The position numbers and the translations under genes were made by a program. Of a stretch of DNA of 41,016 nt, positions 1-9,867 are shown one piece after another; the first letter of the stretch is position 1, and each line of letters begins with the position of its first letter. The DNA is taken from contig SYJQ01000022.1 in NCBI GenBank assembly GCA_005798405.1, forward strand, positions 1 to 41,016, read 5' to 3'. The notes below the pieces were generated by a model that saw only the letters and a program-made list of their open reading frames with translations, was not told the DNA's origin and ran no database searches. The DNA is from Nitrosopumilaceae archaeon. GTDB taxonomy: Archaea; Thermoproteota; Nitrososphaeria; Nitrososphaerales; Nitrosopumilaceae.

Positions 1-14
1 TATAAAATAAAAGA

Positions 15-88
15 TGCCAGCGGGGGGATTTGAACGCCCGACGGCCCGGTCTTCAGCCGAGTGCTCTCCCAGGCTGAGCTACGCTGGC
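15..88 (-). tRNA. tRNA-Phe (anticodon GAA)
   Basis: Minus strand reads GCCAGCG TAGCTCAGCCTGGGAGAGC ACTCGG CTGAAGA CCGGG ... GTTCAAATC ... CGCTGGCA. 7-bp acceptor stem, T-loop GTTCAAATC, 7-nt anticodon loop CTGAAGA. Confidence 0.96.
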
Positions 89-525
89 ACAACAATTTTG
101 CTTTGAGTTGAGGAATTAAAAGTTGTCTTTATCATAACTGTATATCAAAAGTAGATAAGATCAAGAATTTGCATGTTCTGGCAGCAAATAAGACAGCAAT
201 AAATTTGAAATAAAATCAGATATATTCAATAATTGACAAGTTTACTCTGTATTGATTTTTTTCAATCTATTTCTTACAGCATCATTTATTTCCTGTTCTA
301 ATTTTTCTTGCTCTTCAATTAACAGTTTTTTCATTTGTTTTTCCACGTAATTTTTCCCCATCTATATTCACTAAAACGTTCAATTACTAGGAAATAAGAA
401 TTTCGAATAAAAATAACACATACAAACAAGTAGACTGTTTTTAGGTTTTATGAACAAGAAATCACTATAGAGATAATGGTTTAACAAATACTCCATACAT
501 GAATTACATATACTCTACTTAATTT

Positions 526-1116
526 CTATATTTTCCAAAGTGTGTCTTTTTGCCCATTTCTTTTATTTAAAACACGGCATAAAACAAAAAATAAATCAGA
601 CAGGCGATTAATGTATTTGATGCAGTTATCATTGATTTTTTCTTGTTCACTTAATAACGCAATATTTGTTTCAGCTCTTCGTATAATTGTTCTAGCATGA
701 TGAATTTGAGATGCTGTAATAATGCCCCCCGGCAAGATAAAATTAGTTAATGGGGGTAACTCTTTCTCATATTTGTCAATATCTTTTTCTAAGTTATAGA
801 TCATATTCTCGGTGATTCTGTTTTTATCATCTTTCATGTCTGGATTTGAAAGGTCAGCTCCAACTACAAACAATTCGTTTTGTATTTTATTTAACAATAT
901 AGTGATGTCTGCATCTAATTTGTAAGACAAGGCAATTCCAATTACTGCATTTGCCTCATCAATTGTGCCATAAGCAATTATTCTTGGATTTGATTTTGAT
1001 ACTCTAGAGTTTCCCTGTAATCCTGTAGTTCCATCATCGCCTGTTTTTGTATATATTTTCAATATTGTATAAAAAATACCTTGAACTATTATGTTGTTCG
1101 AATTATTTATTACCAT
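526..1116 (-). CDS. PduO-type cob(I)alamin adenosyltransferase
   Basis: KIYTKTGDDGTTGL...R..AYGTIDEANAVIG and R.AE signature. True start may be the internal TTG at 1062 (MKIYTKTGDDG). Confidence 0.92.
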   Translation of the reverse strand: MVINNSNNIIVQGIFYTILKIYTKTGDDGTTGLQGNSRVSKSNPRIIAYGTIDEANAVIGIALSYKLDADITILLNKIQNELFVVGADLSNPDMKDDKNRITENMIYNLEKDIDKYEKELPPLTNFILPGGIITASQIHHARTIIRRAETNIALLSEQEKINDNCIKYINRLSDLFFVLCRVLNKRNGQKDTLWKI

Positions 1117-1254
1117 TTAGATACAGACACAGTTATTGTCCAAAAATATCCTGCATCATCATAATTTAAAATTTGCAAACTTTACTAAAAACATAAACAT
1201 AACTATTCATTCCAAATTGAAATTAAAATTCAATACCTCAAAAATATCACGATC

Positions 1255-1785
1255 TTGATTCTAAGTTTTTTTAATACATCTATAAATCTAAAAAAAATTC
1301 CACGTCAAGGATGGATTGACAAACTATCAATTAATAATCCAGAATCAGTTGCAGACCATACATTTTCTATGGCAATTATGGGTATGATCTTCGCAGATTT
1401 GGAGAATTATGACGTGGAAAAGATCTTAAAAATTATTCTTTTACATGATTTAGCAGAATCCATAACCGGTGATGTTACACCAGAACAAATTCCAAAAGAT
1501 AAGAAAAGGACATTAGAAAATAATGCAATGAAAAAAATTCTAAGTGATTTACCAACATCACTTCAACAACAATACAGTGCTCTTTGGGATGAATACCAGT
1601 TGGGTAATTCGATGGAATCAAAAATAGTCCATCAGTTAGACAGGTTGGAAATGGCGCTGCAAGCAAAAATTTATTCAAAAGAAGGATATTCTCAAGAACA
1701 ATTAGCCTCTTTTTTTAATTCTGCAAGAACTGAAATAACTAATCTAAAATTGTTAGACTTGTTTGAAAAAATAATAGAGAAATAA
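1255..1785 (+). CDS. HD-domain phosphohydrolase (YfbR/HDDC2-like)
   Basis: ESVADHTFSMAIMG ... LLHDLAESITGDVTPEQ HD motifs. Confidence 0.88.
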   Translation: MILSFFNTSINLKKIPRQGWIDKLSINNPESVADHTFSMAIMGMIFADLENYDVEKILKIILLHDLAESITGDVTPEQIPKDKKRTLENNAMKKILSDLPTSLQQQYSALWDEYQLGNSMESKIVHQLDRLEMALQAKIYSKEGYSQEQLASFFNSARTEITNLKLLDLFEKIIEK

Positions 1786-1786
1786 C

Positions 1787-2014
1787 ATGTCTGAAAAAAA
1801 CAAAGAGGAGTTAATTGAAGCACAAAAACAAATCATAGGAATACTTTTTGAAGTCATTAAAAGATTACAGGCAAATAATGACTTGGATGAAGAATATTTC
1901 CAAATAATTTCATCAAATGACAAAACAAAAAATCAAAGACTAGAAAAAATACTAGGTGAAAGAAAGGAAAATGCAAAGATTGTGAGCAGACTCTTGGAAC
2001 AGCTAGAAACTTAG
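1787..2014 (+). CDS. Hypothetical protein, likely cotranscribed with the HD protein
   Basis: ORF starts 2 nt after the preceding stop; plausible charged helical composition. Confidence 0.75.
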   Translation: MSEKNKEELIEAQKQIIGILFEVIKRLQANNDLDEEYFQIISSNDKTKNQRLEKILGERKENAKIVSRLLEQLET

Positions 2015-2031
2015 TTTTTACGATACTGATC

Positions 2032-2313
2032 TTAATCGTCAGAGATGATTTTCAGTCTAGATGTCTGTTCATATTTGTCTTGGATATAATGGGAAAGATT
2101 GATCACTCTAATTCGTGATGACTTGTTTGACCAGCTACCCTCATTTTCAAACCACGATTCAATATCATCCACATCATATCTTTCACCACTTTTGAGGATC
2201 TCTCTAAAGATTGATTTGATCTCATCTATTTCCTGATCTTTTAGTTTACTTTTATCTTCAACAATAGTGGTGATTTCATTTAGTTTTATTATTACATTGT
2301 TTGTCAGTGGCAT
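2032..2313 (-). CDS. Hypothetical protein (93 aa)
   Basis: Start MPLTNNVIIKLNEITTIVEDKSKLKDQEIDEIKS; the longer 2604 start overlaps the + strand ORF and looks artefactual. Confidence 0.65.
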   Translation of the reverse strand: MPLTNNVIIKLNEITTIVEDKSKLKDQEIDEIKSIFREILKSGERYDVDDIESWFENEGSWSNKSSRIRVINLSHYIQDKYEQTSRLKIISDD

Positions 2314-2387
2314 GACTATATTGAAATTGAAAGATATAACAGTCTTTTGAGATACTGTTTTTATAACAATCACATTGTAATTTAGTT

Positions 2388-2735
2388 GTGCAATATTTTC
2401 AGGCCTTAAAAACAGGACAAAAAAGAGTTGCAAGTGCAAGAGAGTATCTAAACACATTGACAAACGGAAAAGCAATGCCTGCACTTGCACTAAGGGATAA
2501 CAAATCCGATGTATGGGAGCCAGTAGGAGAGGAAAATCTTTATGCATTTGTAGATGAATCTGCAGGATTTGTTTTAACTGATAGCAGTGGATACATACTT
2601 GCACTAGTTGATAAAAACGGAATTTCTAAAACAATTGTTCAAGGAGTAACAAAGGCACAAAAAGAAATTCTCGAGTATTCATTTCAAAAAGACAATATTT
2701 TAGAATACAAAGGCAAAGTAATACTTCCGGTATAG
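2388..2735 (+). CDS. Hypothetical conserved-looking protein (GTG start)
   Basis: 115-aa ORF with soluble-protein composition. Confidence 0.7.
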   Translation: MQYFQALKTGQKRVASAREYLNTLTNGKAMPALALRDNKSDVWEPVGEENLYAFVDESAGFVLTDSSGYILALVDKNGISKTIVQGVTKAQKEILEYSFQKDNILEYKGKVILPV

Positions 2736-2815
2736 TAAAACTAACAATTTTTTACCAATAATAGTCAAAAAAAATCAGCGTAAAGCTTTTGTTATGTTCA
2801 TATTTATAATAACAA

Positions 2816-4042
2816 ATGGCAAAGTTTTCTCAAGAAATTGAAGTCAGTGGCCATCTTATTGATTCCTCTATTCTTACAAAGATATTCGATAAAATTATGG
2901 ATCTTCATGGTGAATTCCAAGTAGAAGAAATCAACATTGGAAAAAAAAAGAAGGATCCATCATATGCTCGATTATCAGTTACTGGAAAAAATCAAAAACA
3001 TCTAGATGAAATTTTAGAAACAATTTATCGTGAAGGAGCAGTTTCAAAAATACAAAAAGGAATTTTGCTAAAAAAATCACCAAAAGATATGGTAATGCCG
3101 GATGATTTTTACAGTACTACCAATAACCACACTCAAATTTTCTATAACGAAAAATGGATTCAGGTAGAAAATATGATGATGGACAAATGTATTGTAGTCA
3201 AAGACAACAGAGCATTTTGTGTACCTGTAAGAGATATAAAAAAAGGAGACGAAATAATAGTTGGAGAAGGCGGAATAAAGATCACTCCTCCAGAGCGTCC
3301 AAGAGAGGGAGTAAACGTCTTTGAATTTATGGGAAGCTCTAGCTCAAGTGAGCGACCAACTCAGCACATTGCAAAAAAAGTTGCAGAGGACATTTACAAA
3401 ACAAAAAAATCCGGTGGAAAAATAATAATCGTTGGAGGACCAGCGATAGTCCATACTGGTGCAGCAGATGCTGTTGCAGAGTTGATCAAATTGGGATTCA
3501 TCGACGGGGTTTTAGCTGGAAATGCACTTGCAGTACATGATATAGAATATGCCACGTTGGGAACATCACTTGGAATGAATGTACATGATGCAACTTTAGC
3601 ATACAGAGGACATCGAAATCATATGGAGACAATAAACGCAGTATTTCGTGCAGGTTCAATTTCCAATATGGTTAAAACAAAAAAACTAACCCGGGGCATT
3701 ATGTACCAGTGTGTAAAAAATAAAATTCCATTTGTATTAGCAGGTTCTATTCGTGATGATGGTCCATTACCAGATGTCATCACAGATGTAGCAGAAGCTC
3801 AAAGAGAATATAAAAAAATTCTCAAGGATGCAAACATGGTAATTATGATTTCTACGATGCTTCATTCCATTGCAACTGGAAACATGCTACCTGCAAATGT
3901 CAAAGTTATAGTAGTCGATATCAATCAGCCAACTGTTACCAAGCTTATGGATAGAGGAACATGGCAGGCATTAGGAATAGTGACTGATGTTGGTGCCTTT
4001 TTACCAATGGTTGCACAACAAATCAAAAAACACAAAAAATAG
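2816..4042 (+). CDS. LOR/SDH-type (TIGR00300-like) ornithine cyclodeaminase family protein
   Basis: EIEVSGHLIDSSILTKIFD...MDLHGEFQVEEINIGKKKKDPSYARLSV and C-terminal Rossmann-type GNALAVHDIEYATLGTSLGM. Confidence 0.85.
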   Translation: MAKFSQEIEVSGHLIDSSILTKIFDKIMDLHGEFQVEEINIGKKKKDPSYARLSVTGKNQKHLDEILETIYREGAVSKIQKGILLKKSPKDMVMPDDFYSTTNNHTQIFYNEKWIQVENMMMDKCIVVKDNRAFCVPVRDIKKGDEIIVGEGGIKITPPERPREGVNVFEFMGSSSSSERPTQHIAKKVAEDIYKTKKSGGKIIIVGGPAIVHTGAADAVAELIKLGFIDGVLAGNALAVHDIEYATLGTSLGMNVHDATLAYRGHRNHMETINAVFRAGSISNMVKTKKLTRGIMYQCVKNKIPFVLAGSIRDDGPLPDVITDVAEAQREYKKILKDANMVIMISTMLHSIATGNMLPANVKVIVVDINQPTVTKLMDRGTWQALGIVTDVGAFLPMVAQQIKKHKK

Positions 4043-4091
4043 AATCAATGAGTTAGAAACAGGCAAAGAGGGGATCATAAAACTATGGAAG

Positions 4092-4691
4092 ATGATTCCA
4101 AAATATTCAGGAAATAAGGAAAAGACAGATGAAAACAAATTTCAAACACTGCAAGGAAGAAATTCAATTCTAGTAAAACTAGAGCAGATGATAAAAGAAT
4201 CATCAGAAAACATACTGGTGTTAGGAACTGAAGTAGATTTTAAAAAGTTTTATCATACAGAGTTTACAACGCTCCTTAAAAAAACAAAATCAGAACTAAG
4301 AATTCTTTCAGATTATTCGAGCAAAGGTATGCATATCTTTGAAGATGTCCCAGCTAAAAAAATCAAAAAACTAGATGATAAAAACAGAGAAGACTTTTGC
4401 TTTATAATCAAAGATGATAACGAAGTAATTTTCTTTGTAAGCAGTTCAGAGGTAAAAGACATGATGGCATTATGGACCGATTCTAAAACATTCGTGACTA
4501 CATTAAGATCATTGTTTAGTTTAATATGGAAAAAGGCACATTACATTGATGAAACAAGTGCAGAGTCATTATTAGGATCTGAAATCACATATGAGCACAG
4601 ATTGCGTGAGATAGAACAAGAAAAACTTATTTTGAATTATTTACAAAAAAACTACAAACTAACAGATAATAAATTAGGAGCTAAGAGATGA
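4092..4691 (+). CDS. Hypothetical sensor-like protein (resembles the TrmB/PLD-like effector domain), coupled to a two-component pair
   Basis: ILVKLEQMIKESSENILVLGTEVDF...LRSLFSLIWKKA; stop overlaps the start of the response regulator. The 3987 start overlaps the upstream CDS, so ATG 4092 is preferred. Confidence 0.7.
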   Translation: MIPKYSGNKEKTDENKFQTLQGRNSILVKLEQMIKESSENILVLGTEVDFKKFYHTEFTTLLKKTKSELRILSDYSSKGMHIFEDVPAKKIKKLDDKNREDFCFIIKDDNEVIFFVSSSEVKDMMALWTDSKTFVTTLRSLFSLIWKKAHYIDETSAESLLGSEITYEHRLREIEQEKLILNYLQKNYKLTDNKLGAKR

Positions 4692-5101
4692 GTAAAAACT
4701 CCACAATAAAAGACAGTGATGTAAATTCAACTCATCTCAATATTTTGATAATTGATGATAATGAACAGATAACAAAAATGCTAACAACATTTTTGGAATT
4801 AAAGAATCATAATTGCATAGTTGCAAACGATGGAGAACAAGGATTGAGGTTAATTCAAGAGAACAAACATGATGTGGTTCTACTAGATTTGGCCATGCCA
4901 GAATTTGACGGATATGCAGTAATTAATGCATTGGAAAGCAAAGATCAATTAAAAAACAACAAGATAATTGTGTTTACGGCATCCACTATAACTCAAGAGG
5001 AATTAGACGAATTAGTTAAACGTGGTGTAACATCGTACATCCTAAAACCAATAGATATAGATCTGCTACACTCAAGAATCGTCGAATCAGCCACCTCCTA
5101 A
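4688..5101 (+). CDS. Response regulator receiver protein (CheY-like)
   Basis: ILIIDDNEQ...DVVLLDLAMPEFDGY...KPID receiver motifs. Confidence 0.92.
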   Translation: MSKNSTIKDSDVNSTHLNILIIDDNEQITKMLTTFLELKNHNCIVANDGEQGLRLIQENKHDVVLLDLAMPEFDGYAVINALESKDQLKNNKIIVFTASTITQEELDELVKRGVTSYILKPIDIDLLHSRIVESATS

Positions 5102-5122
5102 ATGTTGGGAGGGTAAACTGAA

Positions 5123-6211
5123 ATGATTCCAATCAAAAATATTTTATTTCTAGTTTCAGGAGTTTCAAGTTTCATCATATTTTACATGGGGTTGGTAAAC
5201 TATCTCACTGCAGTAGAGCAATCCACTGGAATGATACTATTAATTTTTGCAACTGCTGTTGCCGCTGGAACATTGTTAAGCACAGTCTACATTTCCAAAA
5301 GCATCACAAAACCTATTGAAAAGCTTGCACAAAACATGACAGAGTTTTCTAGAACAAACAAGATAACAAATAGAAAACCTATCAACACAAACATAAAAGA
5401 AATTCATGAGCTAAATGATAATTTTCAGAGCATGGGTCAAAAAGTAGAAAAAACAATATCTGTGCAAAAAGAATATGTAGAAAAATTAAAAGAGATCGAC
5501 AGAAAAAAAGTAGAGTTTTCATCAATGGTGTCTCACGAACTAAAAACCCCACTTGTTCCAATCTTAGGATATGTGCAAATGTTACAAAAACAGGAATTAA
5601 TGGGAGAATTAAATAAAAAACAGCAAGACGCAGTAGATGAGATTTACTCATCGGCGTTAAAATTGCAAAGATTAGTGGGGGATATTTTGACTACTCAGAA
5701 ATTAGACCTAGGAAAATTAGAGTTTAATCAAGAAAACATCGATGTTGCAGAATTGTTAAATTCCATAATAAAAGATTTCAAACCGATTGCAAGTCAGAAA
5801 AACATCCACCTGATAAAAGATAGTGCAGAAAAGGGGGTCATATTTAGCGATAAAGATAGAATTAATCAAGTATTTTCAAATCTAATTAAAAATGCAATTG
5901 ATTTTGTCGAACCCGATAAAGGACAAATAACGATTGGTGCAAAAACAGACAAAAATTTCATAGAATTTTTTGTAAAAGATAACGGAGTAGGAATTTCAGA
6001 AACAAATCAAAAAGAAATTTTCAAGAAATTTTATCAGATAGATACTTCTACAAGCAGAAAAAGAAATGGGAGCGGTTTAGGGTTGGCAATTTGTAAAGGA
6101 ATCACAGAGGGTCTTGGAGGCAAGATATGGGTTGAAAGCAAAGAAAATATCGGAACAGTATTTTACTTTGAGATTCCAAAACAGCCAGTCAAAATTAATA
6201 ATAAAAAATAA
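5123..6211 (+). CDS. Membrane sensor histidine kinase
   Basis: Two N-terminal TM segments, HAMP-like region, SHELKTPL H-box, NLIKNAIDF N-box, DNGVGIS and GSGLGLAI. Confidence 0.93.
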   Translation: MIPIKNILFLVSGVSSFIIFYMGLVNYLTAVEQSTGMILLIFATAVAAGTLLSTVYISKSITKPIEKLAQNMTEFSRTNKITNRKPINTNIKEIHELNDNFQSMGQKVEKTISVQKEYVEKLKEIDRKKVEFSSMVSHELKTPLVPILGYVQMLQKQELMGELNKKQQDAVDEIYSSALKLQRLVGDILTTQKLDLGKLEFNQENIDVAELLNSIIKDFKPIASQKNIHLIKDSAEKGVIFSDKDRINQVFSNLIKNAIDFVEPDKGQITIGAKTDKNFIEFFVKDNGVGISETNQKEIFKKFYQIDTSTSRKRNGSGLGLAICKGITEGLGGKIWVESKENIGTVFYFEIPKQPVKINNKK

Positions 6212-6231
6212 CTCCAAATTTCAAAAATACA

Positions 6232-8154
6232 TCACAGTTTTAAAATTTCATTTAATACATGAGGATTTTCAATAGATGATAAATCCCCTAATGGTATTCC
6301 TAACAATTTAGCCTTTAATAGACGTCTCATGATTTTTCCAGTTCTGGTCTTTGGAAGATCAGATATTTGAAATACGATTTTAGGGCGTGCAATCTTTCCT
6401 ATTTTCTCAACAATATAGTCAGATATTTCAGTATCCAATCTAGTTTCAGATTTATTTTCAGTGACATAAAAAACAACAATGGCTTCGCCTGTGATATCAT
6501 CAGGAATTGATACAGATGCTGCATCTGATACTTTTTTGTGTGAAATTACAACATGTTCAATTTCTGCAGTACTCATTCTATGGCCAGAAACATTAATGAC
6601 ATCATCTGTTCTTCCTTTCATGTACCATAAACCATCAACATCAACTAAAACATAATCTCCATGAAACCATATATTTTCAAAACGTGACCAATAAGTTTTG
6701 ATATAACGTTGATCATCATTTAACAGTCCTTTTGTCATTGCAGGCCAAGGAGATTTAATTACAAGATAGCCATTTTTTTGAAGAATCGATTTTCCATGAT
6801 CATCAAAAACATATAGATTCATCCCAGGACATGGAATTCCGACAGTTGATGGTTTTAGTCTCATTCCTGGAAATACAGATAACATTGCACCGCCTATTTC
6901 AGTTCCTCCTGACAAATTTGTGATTGGAATTCTTTTCTTGCCAACTTCTTCAAATAACCACCACCAAGAATCTTCATCTAGTGGCTCTCCGGTAGTGACT
7001 ATGTTTTTTATTTTTTCAAGTGAATGTAATTTTAACGGTTTAACATTATTTTTTTTAAATAATCTTACTGCAGTTGGAGATATTCCAAAAATTGTTGCAC
7101 TATGATCGTATAACATATTCCAAATTCTGTCAAAATTTGGATAGTCCAACGCACCGTCATAAATTACTGCACTAGCACCCTTAATCAAAAGACCATAAAC
7201 GTTCCAAACCAATCCAGTAATCCAGCCAATATCAGCAGGCCATAAAAGAACATCATTTTCATGCAAATCAATTAAAAATGCAGCCTGATATCCTGCAAAA
7301 ACTGAAAATCCCCCATGAGTGTGAATCACCCCTTTTGGTTTTCCAGTGGTTCCAGAGGTATACAAGATAAACAATGGATCCTCGGAATCCATGATTTCAG
7401 TATGACATGTGGAATTTTGTGCAGATACTAATTTTTCATAAAAAACAAACTTTGCTGACTCTTCATACACATCAATTCCTTTGTACGGAATTACAATTAT
7501 TTTTTCTATTTTTGTGTCTTTTATTGCTGAAGTGATAATTTGTTTTTGTGAAACAGGTTTGCCTCTTCTTTGAAATCCATCACATACAAAAAGAATTTTT
7601 GCATTACAATCCTGCAATCTTATTTGCAGAGATTCTGAGCTATATCCTGAAAATATAACAGTTTGAACTGCTCCAATTTTTGCAGATGCTAGAATTGCCA
7701 AAACAGATTCCTCAATCATGGGAAGATATATCGCAACTACGTCTCCTTTTTTTACGCCTAATTGTTTAAGTGTATTTGCAAGTCTGTTTACTTTGGAATC
7801 TAATTCAGAGTAAGTTATTTTAAAAGTTGTTCCATCTTCAGAGACAAAAGTGTATGCTATATCATTTGGTTTTTCACGGGCAAATTTTTCAACAGATGAT
7901 TTGTAGATGTTGGTCTTACCATCAACAAACCATTTTGACCATGGAATTCCTTTTGAGGTGTCTAAAATTTTTGTATAAGGTTTGTCCCAAATTATTCCAA
8001 TCTCTTTGTCTATTTCTTGCCAAAACCATTCTAAATTTTGATTTGCCCTTTGAGAAAGTTCTTGTAAATTTGAGATGTCATGTTTTTTCATAAATTTGTA
8101 AATGTTTGAAGATTGTATTTGTTCTTCAGTTGGAGTGAATACAAAATCAGACAA
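6232..8154 (-). CDS. AMP-forming acetyl-CoA/acyl-CoA synthetase
   Basis: YTSGTTGKPKGVIHTHGG, GGTEIGG, WFHGDYV, GRTDDVINVSGHR, KTRTGKIMRR signatures. Confidence 0.94.
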   Translation of the reverse strand: MSDFVFTPTEEQIQSSNIYKFMKKHDISNLQELSQRANQNLEWFWQEIDKEIGIIWDKPYTKILDTSKGIPWSKWFVDGKTNIYKSSVEKFAREKPNDIAYTFVSEDGTTFKITYSELDSKVNRLANTLKQLGVKKGDVVAIYLPMIEESVLAILASAKIGAVQTVIFSGYSSESLQIRLQDCNAKILFVCDGFQRRGKPVSQKQIITSAIKDTKIEKIIVIPYKGIDVYEESAKFVFYEKLVSAQNSTCHTEIMDSEDPLFILYTSGTTGKPKGVIHTHGGFSVFAGYQAAFLIDLHENDVLLWPADIGWITGLVWNVYGLLIKGASAVIYDGALDYPNFDRIWNMLYDHSATIFGISPTAVRLFKKNNVKPLKLHSLEKIKNIVTTGEPLDEDSWWWLFEEVGKKRIPITNLSGGTEIGGAMLSVFPGMRLKPSTVGIPCPGMNLYVFDDHGKSILQKNGYLVIKSPWPAMTKGLLNDDQRYIKTYWSRFENIWFHGDYVLVDVDGLWYMKGRTDDVINVSGHRMSTAEIEHVVISHKKVSDAASVSIPDDITGEAIVVFYVTENKSETRLDTEISDYIVEKIGKIARPKIVFQISDLPKTRTGKIMRRLLKAKLLGIPLGDLSSIENPHVLNEILKL

Positions 8155-8198
8155 GTTACAGTTTTAAAAAAACCAGAAGTAAAAAGATTTTTTGATAG

Positions 8199-8462
8199 TC
8201 AAGAAATATCTATGCCTAGTCTTCGAGCACACGCAATAGCAGATTTTCCATCATCTTCGGTAATTCCTGCTTTTTCAAATTTTTTTGTCCAGCCTGATTT
8301 GACACTCATTGTATTTTCCTTATAATACTCTCGTAAAATCACGCCTATTTGAGAATCTAATCTATGTCTTGTAGAATCATTCATTCCTTGCTGAAGGATT
8401 GTAGAGTCGGAATTTGCCAGTATTTTGATAAATTCAATGTCTTCCAAAGAAAGTTCAGCCAT
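8199..8462 (-). CDS. Hypothetical protein downstream of gatB
   Basis: 87-aa ORF, same strand, directly after gatB. Confidence 0.75.
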   Translation of the reverse strand: MAELSLEDIEFIKILANSDSTILQQGMNDSTRHRLDSQIGVILREYYKENTMSVKSGWTKKFEKAGITEDDGKSAIACARRLGIDIS

Positions 8463-8466
8463 AACA

Positions 8467-9867
8467 TCAAATCTTATTTTTTAGTAAATCAAGAGTTAAT
8501 TTAGGATCTGCCTTTCCTTTTGTCTTTTGCATTACTTTTCCTACAAGATAGTTTATGGTTTGAGGGTTTGATTTTGCCTGCTCTACGGCTTGTGGTTCTT
8601 CAGAAATTACAGATTCAATAATTTTTGACAATTCAGACTCATCTGAGACATTTCCTAGATCAAGCTCTGATATTATATCTGATAATGACTTGCCTGTTCT
8701 CACAATTTCATATAATGCATTTTTTGCAGAATTTCTTGCAATCTTTCCGGACTGGATTGAATCAGCTATCGCTTTTAGATGTAAGGGGGTTAATTTTGAT
8801 GATTCTCTTTTTTCTCTTGTATCTACTAATCCCATCAAATCAGTGGTGATAATATTTGCAACTTCTTTAGCGTTTTCTTGTGTGTGTGCTTCTTCAAATA
8901 AATCTGAATAAAACTTGTCAGATGAAAGCACTTCAGCTACTTGAGACGGAATATTATATTTTGATACATATCGTTGTTTTTTAGAACTGATGCTTTCAGG
9001 CATTTCAGATTTTAGTTTTTCCTTGACTTCATTTCCCATTCTAACCCATGGAATGTCACCTTCTAGAAAATACCTGTAATCCAGATCTTCTTCTTTTGAT
9101 CTGGACGAGATGGTAATCTTTCTTTTATCATCCCAATGACGGGTTTCTTGAATTATTGGAATGTCTCTTGAATGCAAGCTTTGTTGACGTGTGATTTCAA
9201 AATGAACAGCTTTTTCCAAATCATGAAATGAGCCAATATTTTTTATTTCAACTTTATTTCCACCTTCAATTGATACATTTGCATCTGCCCTCATTGCGCC
9301 CTCCAAGCTAGGATCAGATACTCCAAGATTCTCCAGCAAATCAGATAAAATATTTAGAAACTCTCGCACTTCTTTTGGATTTTCAAAGTCAGGCTCAGTT
9401 ACAATCTCCACCAAAGGCGTGCCTGCGCGATTATAATCTACCAACGTGATTTGATTCTTTTCAGAACTTCCCTCATAGATTAACCTGCCAGGGTCTTCTT
9501 CTAGTTGAATTCTAGTGATTCGGATCTTTTTCTCTCCAACCATGAGAATTCCACTACCACCTACACTGGTATCTCCATAGATGTTTAGTTGTGTGATTTG
9601 GAAATTTTTTGGCAAATCCGGATAAAAATAATTTTTTCTAAAAAATGCAATTTTTTCTGGAGTAGAACAATTTAGGGCCATTGCAATCATTGTTGCTTTT
9701 TCAACTGCCTTTTGATTTAATCTTGGAAGACTGCCTGGCAATCCCATACAAATGGGACATATGTTGGTGTTTGGCTCAAATTCTCTATAGTTTGCCTTAC
9801 AAGAGCAAAACAATTTGCTTTCCAGCTTTGTAAGTTGACTGTGAATCTCCAATCCAATTTTTGTCAA
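8467..9867 (-). CDS. gatB: Asp/Glu-tRNA(Asn/Gln) amidotransferase subunit B
   Basis: IGLEIHSQL..KLFC.C, CPICMGLPGSLP, YPDLPKNFQITQ, DYNRAGTPLVEIV. Confidence 0.96.
   Translation of the reverse strand: MTKIGLEIHSQLTKLESKLFCSCKANYREFEPNTNICPICMGLPGSLPRLNQKAVEKATMIAMALNCSTPEKIAFFRKNYFYPDLPKNFQITQLNIYGDTSVGGSGILMVGEKKIRITRIQLEEDPGRLIYEGSSEKNQITLVDYNRAGTPLVEIVTEPDFENPKEVREFLNILSDLLENLGVSDPSLEGAMRADANVSIEGGNKVEIKNIGSFHDLEKAVHFEITRQQSLHSRDIPIIQETRHWDDKRKITISSRSKEEDLDYRYFLEGDIPWVRMGNEVKEKLKSEMPESISSKKQRYVSKYNIPSQVAEVLSSDKFYSDLFEEAHTQENAKEVANIITTDLMGLVDTREKRESSKLTPLHLKAIADSIQSGKIARNSAKNALYEIVRTGKSLSDIISELDLGNVSDESELSKIIESVISEEPQAVEQAKSNPQTINYLVGKVMQKTKGKADPKLTLDLLKNKI

Noticed and set aside
2314-2604. 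Upstream part of the 2032-2604 minus ORF
   Set aside because: Low-complexity antisense to the better 2388-2735 ORF; internal ATG 2313 is more plausible.
5382-5651. Antisense ORFs inside the histidine kinase, gatA, gatB, ilvD, aspS and prf1
   Set aside because: Antisense to strongly supported genes and show no domain motifs.
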